32,799 nt of DNA, from positions 1 to 32,799 of the forward strand of contig WQYD01000016.1 of assembly GCA_009781445.1 (NCBI GenBank). Reading direction: 5' to 3'. Each line of letters starts with the position of its first letter. Position 1 is the stretch's first letter. Made by a program: the position numbers and the translations under genes. Positions 7,078-14,404 of this stretch are shown here, piece by piece. Source of the stretch: Bacillota bacterium. GTDB taxonomy: Bacteria; Bacillota; Clostridia; Christensenellales; DTU072. Below the pieces are notes generated by a model. It was not told where the DNA came from and searched no databases. It saw nothing but the letters and a program-made list of their open reading frames with translations.

Positions 7078-8409
7078 CTAAACCTTCGCTGAATAAACAA
7101 ATTCTTTGCCTTGTCGCTCTACGGATAGCAAACCTTTTTCCGCCATGCGCCTAAGCAGTTTGTATGCCCCGCTCTGCCCCAATTCAAAATCTGAAGCCAC
7201 ATCGTCTTTCGTAAAAGTTTTGCCTGCGTACTTTTTCAAAACGCTACTTTCCGCTACCGTGATTTTCTTTGACTGCACTGCACCGTTTGTTGTTTTGCTT
7301 TTGTCCGATTCGGACAGTTCGCCGAGTGTGTTATTTATGTTGGGCATTGAGATTATGACTCCGCCCTGTGTTACAGGGAATTCAGGGGATAACCCAAATT
7401 CGTTGTAAGTTTCAAATATTCTCGGCAAGCCTGTTCCGTAGGCTTCTATAAGTTTCAGCCTATGAAAAGTTTTAGCAAGTGCTTCGTTGCGGGGGATTGA
7501 CACGCCGTGCCTCATAAGTTCCTGCGTTACCCCTGGCATCAAACCGCCTATAGACATTATCTCTAAGCGGTTGTCAAAAAGGCTGACGAGAATAGCACCT
7601 TCAATATAGTAATCTCTGTGAATTGTAGCGTTAATCAGGGCTTCCCTTATTGCCACTTCTGGATAATCGGTGCGGTCAACGCGATACAGCCCCTTAAATA
7701 CTGAGGATATCTTGTTATAAACATTAAGATATGCAAGGCAGTCGTCTATCTGCTTAAATACCGAACCGCCGAATTCCTTTCTATCTTTGAACAGTTTTTT
7801 TGTATTGCCTTGAAAAATTGCCACTTTTATCGCGTACGGACATTGATCCGAAATAATTAAACCGAGGTTTGTGTATCTGCCGTCCGTGCCGATTACACCA
7901 AGTGTCCGCTTTTGACTATCGCCGAATGCAATATCCCTTTCTTTGAAAAGTTTTTCTGCATAATCAAATGTTAAGTTTTGATCTATTGAAATAGAATCCA
8001 CAAAAACATCGCCACTTGATTCTCTTATAAGTTGCCGTATGTGTTCTCTTGTAGCTTGAACGGAATTTGAGGACGCGCGAACATATACACCTTTCGGCAC
8101 TAAGCCGTACTCTTTAAAGCAAAAGGGTAAAACCTCGCCTCGTTCTACGGTTATCTTAATAATTACCTTGCCGTCTTTCTCAATCGGCTCTGCTTTAAAA
8201 TAAACCGTTGGATCTGGGGCTACCGAATCCCTAAAGCTGTTTGTTATTGCAAGCATAACATCGTCTGGGTTGCTTATTCCGCAAACTGTTCCGTCATCAT
8301 TTATACCTATGTACAAAATACCGCCGTCCGTATTTATAAAAGCGAGTAGATCCTTGTTTACCTTGTCATTATTTTCTCTTTTGAATTCAGTTTCTCTATT
8401 TTCAAGCAT
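7078..8409 (-). CDS. AlbA_2 (Schlafen-like) domain protein with ATPase-like and winged-helix C-terminus
   Basis: 443 residues. The N-terminal 120 residues fit the AlbA_2 domain of divergent AAA-4/Schlafen-like proteins: ETEFKREN at the start, LLAFINTDGGILYIGINDDGTVCGI, and YVRASSNSVQAT. A central region with REALINATIHRDYY, DNRLEIMSIGGLMPG and AYGTGLPRI matches the HATPase_c_4 region of the same COG2865-type proteins. The last 65 residues (KKYAGKTFTKDDVASDF to the end) look like a winged helix. Such proteins are usually annotated as putative transcriptional regulators or RecG-like; their biochemical role is mostly unknown, with some in defence loci. It stands alone with its own promoter (8435-8463), an ideal AAGGAGG and terminators on both sides. 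No partner defence gene is adjacent. Family confident, function unknown. Confidence 0.8.
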   Translation of the reverse strand: MLENRETEFKRENNDKVNKDLLAFINTDGGILYIGINDDGTVCGISNPDDVMLAITNSFRDSVAPDPTVYFKAEPIEKDGKVIIKITVERGEVLPFCFKEYGLVPKGVYVRASSNSVQATREHIRQLIRESSGDVFVDSISIDQNLTFDYAEKLFKERDIAFGDSQKRTLGVIGTDGRYTNLGLIISDQCPYAIKVAIFQGNTKKLFKDRKEFGGSVFKQIDDCLAYLNVYNKISSVFKGLYRVDRTDYPEVAIREALINATIHRDYYIEGAILVSLFDNRLEIMSIGGLMPGVTQELMRHGVSIPRNEALAKTFHRLKLIEAYGTGLPRIFETYNEFGLSPEFPVTQGGVIISMPNINNTLGELSESDKSKTTNGAVQSKKITVAESSVLKKYAGKTFTKDDVASDFELGQSGAYKLLRRMAEKGLLSVERQGKEFVYSAKV

Positions 8410-8434
8410 AAATGTGCCTCCTTGAACTGTCCTT

Positions 8435-8463
8435 ATTATACTTCTTTCTCTGACATTCGTAAA
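8435..8463 (-). promoter_or_regulatory. Promoter of the AlbA_2 gene
   Basis: Minus strand perfect -10 TATAAT (8435-8440), 17-bp spacer, -35 TTTACG (8458-8463, four of six). It lies about 25 bases upstream of the ATG at 8409, with AAGGAGG in between. Confidence 0.6.
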
Positions 8464-8538
8464 GGATTTTTGTCATAGTTGTCAAAATATTCAGAGTAAA
8501 CGGGCGAGATAATTGTTTTATCCTGTCGTTTTGTACCT

Positions 8539-8571
8539 AAAAATTAAAAAGCCCCCGCCTTTCGGCGCGGG
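8539..8571 (-). terminator. Second terminator-like hairpin downstream of the L21 operon
   Basis: GC-rich stem CCCCCGCC/GGCGCGGG (8552-8559 and 8564-8571, one mismatch, loop TTTC). On the minus strand it is followed by CTTTTTAATTTTT. It backs up the stronger hairpin at 8668-8694. The remaining part of the 8410-8713 gap holds the promoter at 8435-8463, a short direct repeat and AT-rich sequence in which I see nothing else. Confidence 0.55.
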
Positions 8572-8643
8572 AACGCATTATAAACGCAAAGTGAAGAATG
8601 AGGAATTGCGTATCTAATTAATAATGAGATTTAGATTCTGCCA

Positions 8644-8665
8644 CTATGCCCTATGCCCTATGCCC
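8644..8665. repeat. Short tandem repeat, CTATGCC three times
   Basis: Three exact copies of the 7-mer CTATGCC plus one extra C, directly before the A-run of the terminator at 8668-8694. It is outside any gene; no function inferred. Confidence 0.6.
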
Positions 8666-8667
8666 TT

Positions 8668-8694
8668 AAAAAAAGCACCTTGCGGTGCTTTTTT
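8668..8694 (-). terminator. Terminator of the L21-NYN operon
   Basis: Perfect stem GCACC/GGTGC with loop TTGC, flanked by seven A and six T so that the whole pairs symmetrically. It sits 19 bases past the stop of the NYN gene and can act on either strand. Confidence 0.8.
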
Positions 8695-8713
8695 GTTATC
8701 GGTGCTTTTTTAA

Positions 8714-9295
8714 CTATTTTTTATATTTGTCAAGTATGCTGTTGATTTTTGCAAGATGCACATTTTCAGCAGGGGCGGGGGCGGGGGCTGGGCGCGCGGG
8801 CTGAACCACGGGCTTGGGGGCTTTTTTAACCACAACTTTTTTGGAAGCGGGGGCAGTGTAGCCTTCTCTTAGTGCCGAGGGCGGAACTTTAATGAAGCCT
8901 GAGAAAATATCTGTGTATTTGCCTTCTTGAACATCAATTTCGTAAACATCTATTCCGTTGCTTTTTAAAAGGTTAACCACAGGAAGGATATCCCCTTCAC
9001 CGCTCATTATTGCAACTGCGTCCACATTTGCAAGCCTTGCGATTTCGGCGGCGTCTATAACTTGACGGCTATCAAGTTTATTACGCCTTCTTGAAGCACT
9101 TGGAAGTGAAGTATCGTAACCGTTTGCGGCTATGTACTCATTGTAATCCCTGTTTCTTTTTGCAACATAGCTATAAAATTTGCAGGCTACTACATCAAAT
9201 TTTTCAAGCAGTCCTTGAACTAATTCCTTAAATCCTACACAAGTAACTCTTAGGCTTGCTATATCCGCAAGGATTACCATTTTGGGTTTACTCAT
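8714..9295 (-). CDS. NYN (PIN-like) domain protein, LabA/DUF88 type
   Basis: 193 residues. Residues 5-140 follow the LabA-like NYN fold: a first strand MVILADIASL with its acidic residue, KLDSRQVIDAAEIA at about 73-86, then VDAVAIMSGEGDILPVVNLLKSNGIDVYEID, the 'SGDGDF.P.v..L...G..V' signature. NYN domains are PIN-like, metal-dependent folds linked to RNA cleavage. Here the usual aspartates are partly altered: SGEGDI instead of SGDGDF, and ADIAS instead of D.xN. After the domain come a basic, Pro/Ala-rich linker (about 147-176) and a short C-terminal helix with INSILDKYKK, possibly an interaction tail. GGAGGGG precedes the ATG. Last gene of the L21 operon, 30 bases after the DNA glycosylase. 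A nuclease role is family inference only. Confidence 0.75.
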   Translation of the reverse strand: MSKPKMVILADIASLRVTCVGFKELVQGLLEKFDVVACKFYSYVAKRNRDYNEYIAANGYDTSLPSASRRRNKLDSRQVIDAAEIARLANVDAVAIMSGEGDILPVVNLLKSNGIDVYEIDVQEGKYTDIFSGFIKVPPSALREGYTAPASKKVVVKKAPKPVVQPARPAPAPAPAENVHLAKINSILDKYKK

Positions 9296-9325
9296 TATTC
9301 CCCTCCGTTGTTCTTTTGATTTTGT

Positions 9326-10165
9326 TTATATTTTATTTTTACGCGCCTCACGCGCAAAATAGAATAGGTATTGTTGCGCGTAACCGCTGTGTGAACCAAA
9401 AAGCTGTGTTAGCTTTGCTGATTTTGCTTCTCTTGAAAGGTTATTTTCGCCGAACATACCGCAATAAACCCTTTCAATCCATATATCTGTGGGAAAGCAA
9501 TCAGTTCTGCGGTAAGCAAACAATAGAATGCAATCCGCCACTTTATTTCCCACACCCGAAAGCTTTGTGAAGTGCTTTCTTGCGCTTTCGGTACTCATTC
9601 CGCTAATATCAAGCGAAAATCCGCTTTCTATTGCTTTTGCAGTGTTAACAATGTACTCAGCCCGATAACCTGCGCCCGCTTTTTTAAAAAAGCTGATATC
9701 CTGAGAGGCGATTACCTTTGTGGACGGAAAAGCAAATCCTGCTTCCGTGCGTTCCCCGATTCCTTCGCAAATAGCTTCTATTGTGCGCTTGATTTTGGGA
9801 ATGTTATTATTTGCGGAAATTATAAAAGAATATATAGTTTCCTCAATATCTTGATTTAATATTCTTATTCCGCTACCGAATTCAACTGCTTCCTTAATGT
9901 TGGGATACGCGCTGAGGGCGGATTTAATTTGGGTATAATCTCGTTCTAAATCAAAGTAATTAACGAAATACGCTGGTGCCGTTGATTTAATTATAACACG
10001 GCTTTCTTCACAAAGCAAGCCACAATTTTGTTTTCCTGCAAACAATTTATAAACTTCGCCGTATTTTGTGAAGCGGAATACCTGCCCGCACTCAAGAGTT
10101 TGCTTTATGCTGAATAAATGTTCGCCAAAAACATGAATTTCACCGTTAAGGATACTATAGCCCAT
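9326..10165 (-). CDS. ogg: 8-oxoguanine DNA glycosylase / AP lyase (OGG1 type)
   Basis: 279 residues. The N-terminal OGG_N-like part has TLECGQVFRF (23-32), the family's 'CGQ.FRW' block. The helix-hairpin-helix-GPD part has LSGVGNKVADCILLF (about 202-216) with the catalytic lysine K208, and FPTDIWIERV with the catalytic aspartate D227. The enzyme removes oxidised guanine from DNA and nicks the abasic site by beta-elimination in base-excision repair. The length is typical of the bacterial OGG1-like branch. No iron-sulfur cysteine cluster, so it is not EndoIII or MutY. 37 bases after L27 in the same operon with no terminator; only a weak ribosome binding site is visible upstream of the ATG. Close alternative: DNA-3-methyladenine glycosylase, but the CGQ block favours OGG. 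Confidence 0.87.
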   Translation of the reverse strand: MGYSILNGEIHVFGEHLFSIKQTLECGQVFRFTKYGEVYKLFAGKQNCGLLCEESRVIIKSTAPAYFVNYFDLERDYTQIKSALSAYPNIKEAVEFGSGIRILNQDIEETIYSFIISANNNIPKIKRTIEAICEGIGERTEAGFAFPSTKVIASQDISFFKKAGAGYRAEYIVNTAKAIESGFSLDISGMSTESARKHFTKLSGVGNKVADCILLFAYRRTDCFPTDIWIERVYCGMFGENNLSREAKSAKLTQLFGSHSGYAQQYLFYFAREARKNKI

Positions 10166-10202
10166 GCTTTAGGATTCCCAAGCAAAACTTAAGGTTTTTG
10201 CC

Positions 10203-10484
10203 TTAAACTTGCGAATAAACGCTTACGCACTTATCTTCTTTGCCTTTTCTTTCAAAGCGGACTGTGCCGTCTATTAGTGCAAAAAGCGTGTCGTCCTTGC
10301 CGATGCCCACATTGTTACCGGGGTGAAACTTAGTTCCCCTTTGCCTAACAAGAATGTTGCCTGCAAGCACAAACTGCCCGTCTGCCCTTTTTGGGCCAAG
10401 GCGTTTGGATGCGCTGTCGCGCCCGTTTCTTGAACTGCCCACACCTTTCTTGTGTGCGAATAATTGAATATTGAATTTAAACAT
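10203..10484 (-). CDS. rpmA: 50S ribosomal protein L27
   Basis: 93 residues. Contains the hallmark L27 core: [28 protein letters not shown] and the [15 protein letters not shown] region. L27 reaches the peptidyl-transferase centre with its N-terminus. Here the protein starts with a nine-residue extension, MFKFNIQLF, before AHKKG. This is the Firmicute-type leader removed between F9 and A10 by the Prp protease encoded next to it. The ATG overlaps the last eight bases of prp and its GGAGG lies inside prp, indicating coupled translation. Third gene of rplU-prp-rpmA. Confidence 0.97.
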   Translation of the reverse strand: MFKFNIQLFAHKKGVGSSRNGRDSASKRLGPKRADGQFVLAGNILVRQRGTKFHPGNNVGIGKDDTLFALIDGTVRFERKGKEDKCVSVYSQV

Positions 10485-10806
10485 TTAAAATGTCCTCCAC
10501 TTTTACATAAGAGATATGTTCTTTTGCTATATCTTTTAAAGAACACCTCATGGTTTCAAGAATGATATCTGACACATACCGTGAGTGCATATCCGTTTGC
10601 GGTAAACAAAAGCTAAAAAATGCCTCGCTCTTTCTGAACACAGGCGCAAGGTTAGCCACTTTCCTAAGCCCCACAAATGCACCTTGCACAAGGGACGAAA
10701 CGGCGGCGCACACTATATCTTCACCCTCAGGCGCAAAGCCCGAATGCCCAGATGCGTCTACCTGCACGATATGCCCGTTTTGCCAAAATAACTTAATATG
10801 AGTCAT
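10477..10806 (-). CDS. prp: Prp, cysteine protease that matures L27
   Basis: 109 residues. The family motif is clear: [21 protein letters not shown], with the catalytic pair His21 and Cys33 (His22 and Cys34 in the Staphylococcus enzyme). Prp removes the short N-terminal extension of L27 before it can work in the ribosome and is essential in Staphylococcus aureus. The position between L21 and L27 is the normal Firmicute arrangement. The ATG at 10804-10806 shares one base with the L21 stop (TAATG), and its end overlaps rpmA, so all three are translationally coupled. Confidence 0.95.
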   Translation of the reverse strand: MTHIKLFWQNGHIVQVDASGHSGFAPEGEDIVCAAVSSLVQGAFVGLRKVANLAPVFRKSEAFFSFCLPQTDMHSRYVSDIILETMRCSLKDIAKEHISYVKVEDILNV

Positions 10807-11111
10807 TACCCTTTAATTTCCGTTACTTTAAGCTCTGTGTACGGTTGCCTATGACCTTGGCGTTTGCGGATATTCTTCTTTGCTTTGTAAGTAAAGATAT
10901 CAATCTTTGTGCCTCTGCCGTGCGAAATAACTTCCGCTTTAACTAAAACCTTGCTTGCGTCTTTCCCTGCAAGAACCTTTTCGCCGTTGCTAAAGAACAA
11001 TGCGGGCAATTCAATAATTGCGCCCTCTTTTTCTTGCAAAAGCTCAACTCTAAAAATTTCGCCCTGCGAAACTTTGTACTGCTTTCCGCCAGTAATAACT
11101 ATGGCATACAT
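10806..11111 (-). CDS. rplU: 50S ribosomal protein L21
   Basis: 101 residues when started at the ATG 11109-11111 (MYAIVITGGKQYKV), the usual L21 N-terminus, preceded by GGGAGGAAG. An in-frame extension to 11207 lacks any L21 similarity and lies in the untranslated leader, so it is rejected. The C-terminus has the L21 signature IFTYKAKKNIRKRQGHRQPYT. L21 binds 23S rRNA in the large subunit. First gene of the operon; promoter and leader lie at 11112-11223. Confidence 0.97.
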   Translation of the reverse strand: MYAIVITGGKQYKVSQGEIFRVELLQEKEGAIIELPALFFSNGEKVLAGKDASKVLVKAEVISHGRGTKIDIFTYKAKKNIRKRQGHRQPYTELKVTEIKG

Positions 11112-11187
11112 ATTAACTTCCTCCCTTAAGGGGCTCGCCTGTGCGGGCGGTGCTTTTTGCACGCTTAATGACCCGATTTGCGCGGCA
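11112..11187 (-). ncRNA. L21 leader-type 5' untranslated region
   Basis: The roughly 75 bases between the predicted transcription start and the L21 ATG contain CACCGCCCGCACAGGCGAG, which resembles the conserved 'GCACC..GCAGGCGAG' part of the Firmicute L21 leader, and a short GCGTGC/GCAC pairing. In that family the leader is thought to bind L21 for autoregulation. The match is by eye and partial; an alternative is an unstructured leader. Confidence 0.45.
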
Positions 11188-11193
11188 CATACT

Positions 11194-11223
11194 ATTTTAC
11201 CACACACAAAACCGATTTTACAA
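11194..11223 (-). promoter_or_regulatory. Promoter of the L21-Prp-L27 operon
   Basis: Minus strand -10 TAAAAT (11194-11199) with -35 TTGTAA (11218-11223) and an 18-bp spacer. It lies between the end of the ABC permease gene and the leader of rplU. An inverted repeat AAAACCG/CGGTTTT (11208-11214, 11224-11230) overlaps the -35. Confidence 0.5.
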
Positions 11224-11263
11224 CGGTTTTATCAACAAATTTTGCAATAAATTTTGCACCAAA

Positions 11264-13675
11264 CTAAGGTTCTTTAAAGGTTATCCATGCCACGATTGAA
11301 TCAGAGGCGGTTATAAAGACGGCAGAAAGCACAGAAGTTAGCACCGCGACAGGCAAGCTATAAAAATATGACGCGCTAAAGCCTGTGGTTATGTAAAGCA
11401 AGGGTGCTAAGCCTTTTAAGAACAAAAGTAGCAAAAATGCCCACAAAATGAGAGAGGGAAGAAGCGCGATAAAAGAAGCCACAAGATTTTGCTTTAAATC
11501 CGCTACTTGCGAAAAACCAAGCGGTTTTAAGCGCAAAATGAGTTCGCGGGAATTTATGCGCCTCATGGATATCATGAAAAGCGCGGTTATTGCGGAAAGC
11601 AAGGCAAGCGCACCTGCAAAAATGTCAAATGTCCAAAAGAATTCCGAATACCATGTAATCATAAAGTTTGCAAATTCTTCAATGGATATTACCATTGCGC
11701 CACTGCCCGCCACCGCGCTTATGTTAAGAACGGCAGAATCCTTTTTTGCGTTAGCGGTTATTAAAATATCACTAAAACCGCCTGCCCTTGCGTTAAGCAA
11801 AGATAAATCCGCCAAAATAAAATTGGCGTTAGCGTATCTTGAATCAAGAATTTCCCCCACCGTAAGCGCGATTTCTCTTTTGCCCACAAAAACCGTGAAC
11901 GAATCGCCGATTTTAAGGTTAAACCTATCCGCAATAAGCGCGCCCACCGTTGCGCCTCTGCCACCGTGCGCGCTTGTTACCAAGTGGTTTGCGCCGAAAA
12001 GCGCGAAACCGCCCTCTTCAAGCCCGAATATATGGGAAAAAGATTCTGCTTCGCCGTTATTATAAACGGCACGCGAACTCAAAGAAATCACCGCTTTATG
12101 CGCAGTGGAAGCCCCCTCTGCTGAGGCGACTTTTTCAAACAGCGCGTCATTAGGCGAACTAATTTCGGTTACAAGGATTTGAAATGGGAAATGAGTTTCG
12201 CTTTCAACCTTTTCATGAATTTGCGCGGAACTCATTACCACCAAAAGAACCACAAACGCACCCAAGGTTAAAAATTTTAAAAAGCGCGGAAACGACTGAG
12301 AATTCGTGAGTGCCGTTGCCCTAAGTGTGTACATATTTTTAAAAACCTTGTGTAAGCCCCCGCACATAAGTGCGGTTAGCCACGGCAAGGTGATAAAAAT
12401 GCCGATAAGCGAAATTAAAGCAAACACCGAACCCAAAATCGGCAAGGAATTTATAATTAAAATACCGATTATGCCAAGCAAAAGCGCAATGCCGAAAAAC
12501 GCAAGTTTTAATACCGCTTGCCCTCTTGTGCTTGCACGCTTAACTTTTGGCTTTTTCTCACCCTCAGTTTTTACCCTGCCTGCAAGCACGGCAAATATTA
12601 AGCCCAATATAAGCCCAACCCCGTTTCCAAGTAGCCTTGGAAATAATCCGAACGAAATATCTTTAAGCAGGAAAGAAAGGCTTCTGAATACCGCAAGAGA
12701 TAAAAAGTCAAGCAGTGCGGATAAACCGAACGCAATTAAGCACACAAAAAAGCCAGTTAAAAGCGTTACCCCGAAAATGCTTCGCCTTGGCGTGCCGATT
12801 GCGCTTAAAAGTTCAAAATTTGCCCTGTCCTTAGCGAAAAGAAGCCTCATAAGCACAGCAAGGGCAATTAAGCAAAATAGAACCGCAATCACACCCACCA
12901 CGGTGGTGAGAACAATGACATCTTCAAGAAAAAGTTCAAGCCTCTCAAATTCCGTGGCATTTCTAATCTCAAGGCTATAATCTTGGCTTTCGGAAATATA
13001 TTCCCTGATTTCTTTTAAATCGCTTGGGGAATTTGCTTTAATAAAAGCGTGCGTAACAAGTTGAGAGGTAAAAGGAATATTGATTAGCCTGCTAAGCGCG
13101 TGAGAGGAAATTACCATGGCATTGCCTGTGAAAAATAACCCCTCATTTTCCGCTATTGCGATAACGCTGAAAATTGCATTTGTCTGCCCCAAAGAAACCA
13201 CCAATGAATCATGCTTTTTAATATTGTGCTTTTTAGCAAATTCGCGCCCGATAATAATTTCGCTTTCGTCTATACTATTTGGCAAGCCCACCGCGTTTAT
13301 CGGATTGAACCGCTGAAGCTGATTAAAATTTGTGGCGTAAACCGTGGCAAATTCAAGGGGGCTTTCGCCGTGCCGTCCGATATGCGCGTAGGTTCGGAAG
13401 TATCCGCTAATATATTCCGAACGCAATTTAATTTCTTCATCTTCATTGAGGGCGGTTAAGCCGAAAAAGCGCGAACTTGATTCCTGCGGAAGGCTTAGCA
13501 CAATATCCGCGTTTCCTGAAAATTGCAGGTTGTGTGCGGTAAAAATTTCCCTAACTATATTAGGTATCGCGCTTGCAATGGTGATAATTAAAATTATAAT
13601 CGCAAGCGAAATTGCTGAGGCAACGGCAGGAAGTGTGGCGCGCTTAAGCCTTGCCAAAAAGTATCTTAGCGTCAT
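11264..13675 (-). CDS. ABC transporter permease, double FtsX/MacB type
   Basis: 803 residues. Plan: a first transmembrane segment at about 16-40, a large extracytoplasmic domain (about 45-240), a four-helix FtsX-like bundle starting near 252, a cytoplasmic basic loop (KVKTEGEKKPKVKRAS), further helices to about 485, a second extracytoplasmic domain (about 486-670) and three last helices. This is the duplicated FtsX arrangement of LolE/MacB-like and peptide-resistance exporters of Firmicutes. Such permeases act with a cytoplasmic ATPase to move or extract lipoproteins, peptides or antibiotics by mechanical transmission. Its ATG overlaps the stop of the ATPase gene by four bases (ATGA), so the two are translated together. 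Substrate unknown; the neighbouring lipoprotein is a candidate partner by position only. Confidence 0.87.
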   Translation of the reverse strand: MTLRYFLARLKRATLPAVASAISLAIIILIITIASAIPNIVREIFTAHNLQFSGNADIVLSLPQESSSRFFGLTALNEDEEIKLRSEYISGYFRTYAHIGRHGESPLEFATVYATNFNQLQRFNPINAVGLPNSIDESEIIIGREFAKKHNIKKHDSLVVSLGQTNAIFSVIAIAENEGLFFTGNAMVISSHALSRLINIPFTSQLVTHAFIKANSPSDLKEIREYISESQDYSLEIRNATEFERLELFLEDVIVLTTVVGVIAVLFCLIALAVLMRLLFAKDRANFELLSAIGTPRRSIFGVTLLTGFFVCLIAFGLSALLDFLSLAVFRSLSFLLKDISFGLFPRLLGNGVGLILGLIFAVLAGRVKTEGEKKPKVKRASTRGQAVLKLAFFGIALLLGIIGILIINSLPILGSVFALISLIGIFITLPWLTALMCGGLHKVFKNMYTLRATALTNSQSFPRFLKFLTLGAFVVLLVVMSSAQIHEKVESETHFPFQILVTEISSPNDALFEKVASAEGASTAHKAVISLSSRAVYNNGEAESFSHIFGLEEGGFALFGANHLVTSAHGGRGATVGALIADRFNLKIGDSFTVFVGKREIALTVGEILDSRYANANFILADLSLLNARAGGFSDILITANAKKDSAVLNISAVAGSGAMVISIEEFANFMITWYSEFFWTFDIFAGALALLSAITALFMISMRRINSRELILRLKPLGFSQVADLKQNLVASFIALLPSLILWAFLLLLFLKGLAPLLYITTGFSASYFYSLPVAVLTSVLSAVFITASDSIVAWITFKEP

Positions 13676-14331
13676 GTAAGTACCTTCCCGTCATGTATGT
13701 TAATAACGCTTAAGCCTGCGCCAGCGCAAACCGCAGAATGGGTAACTTGAATTATTGCGGTTTTAAATTCAGTATTGAGGGATTGAAATAAATCAATTAT
13801 CCCCTTTTCGCTTTGGCTATCCAAGCTACCTGTGGGTTCGTCTGCAAAGATTACGCTTGGGCGTGCAATTACCGCCCTTGCCACTGCGGTGCGCTGTTTT
13901 TGCCCGCCCGAAAGCTGGTGCGGAAATTTTTTTAAGTGTTCTTTAAGTTCGGTTAGTTCAAGCAACCTATTAAAATATTCCTTATCTGGCTTTTGCCCTG
14001 CAATGTAAAGGGGGGCAAGGATATTATCTTCCACGGTGAAATCCGAAATCAGATTCCCGTCCTGAAACACGATTCCGATAACGCGCGAACGAAAATAGCT
14101 TAATTCTTTAGGGCTTAACTTATTTAAATTATATCCCGCCACAACTACTTCACCGCTATCTGGCTTAAGCAGAGAACACATGATTCTAAGCAGGGTTGAT
14201 TTTCCGCTTCCGCTTCTGCCCATTATAGACACAAAGCAACCTTCATTAAACTCAAGCGAAACGCCGTTAAGCACAGGCTTTTCCTGCGCTACATAGGATT
14301 TGAAAATATTTACGCATTCAACAATAGGCAT
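13672..14331 (-). CDS. ABC transporter ATP-binding protein, LolD/MacB type
   Basis: 219 residues. Start: a GTG at 14337 overlaps the Shine-Dalgarno GAGGGG, so the ATG at 14329-14331, five bases after it, is chosen. Complete ATPase motifs: Walker [10 protein letters not shown] (38-46), Q-loop FQDGN (about 89-93), signature LSGGQKQR (140-147), Walker [10 protein letters not shown] (160-168) with the catalytic glutamate, and H-loop histidine 198. Sequence type is the MacB/LolD/FtsE group that pairs with FtsX-like permeases, which fits the gene downstream. It lies just after the lipoprotein terminator: only seven bases separate the T-run from the ribosome binding site, so transcription must come through the terminator or from an unseen promoter inside the lipoprotein gene. 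Confidence 0.93.
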   Translation of the reverse strand: MPIVECVNIFKSYVAQEKPVLNGVSLEFNEGCFVSIMGRSGSGKSTLLRIMCSLLKPDSGEVVVAGYNLNKLSPKELSYFRSRVIGIVFQDGNLISDFTVEDNILAPLYIAGQKPDKEYFNRLLELTELKEHLKKFPHQLSGGQKQRTAVARAVIARPSVIFADEPTGSLDSQSEKGIIDLFQSLNTEFKTAIIQVTHSAVCAGAGLSVINIHDGKVLT

Positions 14332-14348
14332 AGCCACCCCTCGTTAGT

Positions 14349-14380
14349 AAAAAAAAGAGGGCAGGGAATCCCCTGCCCCC
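14349..14380 (-). terminator. Terminator or attenuator between lipoprotein and ABC genes
   Basis: Perfect stem GGGCAGGG/CCCTGCCC (14359-14366, 14371-14378, loop of four). On the minus strand it is followed by a T-rich tail ending in eight T (14349-14356). It is 24 bases past the lipoprotein stop and just ahead of the ABC ribosome binding site, so it probably makes the ABC genes a low-level read-through product. Confidence 0.8.
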
Positions 14381-14404
14381 TTAAGGCTTATTAGTTAATT
14401 TAAA

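Noticed and set aside
11112-11207. N-terminal extension of L21 (32 extra residues)
   Set aside because: The ATG at 11111 with GGGAGGAAG gives the standard L21 start; the extension covers the leader RNA and has no L21 similarity.
11208-11230. AAAACCG/CGGTTTT inverted repeat as a terminator of the ABC permease gene
   Set aside because: A nine-base loop, a 7-bp AT-rich stem and no T-run after it. It overlaps the L21 -35 region, so at most it is part of regulation there.
12306-12980. A 224-codon open frame on the plus strand inside the ABC permease gene
   Set aside because: It lies fully opposite a well-supported permease frame; its product is low-complexity (Lys/Ser/Pro-rich), and long antisense frames are common here because of the codon bias. 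The same applies to 11448-12065 and to the plus-strand frames across 23662-32799.
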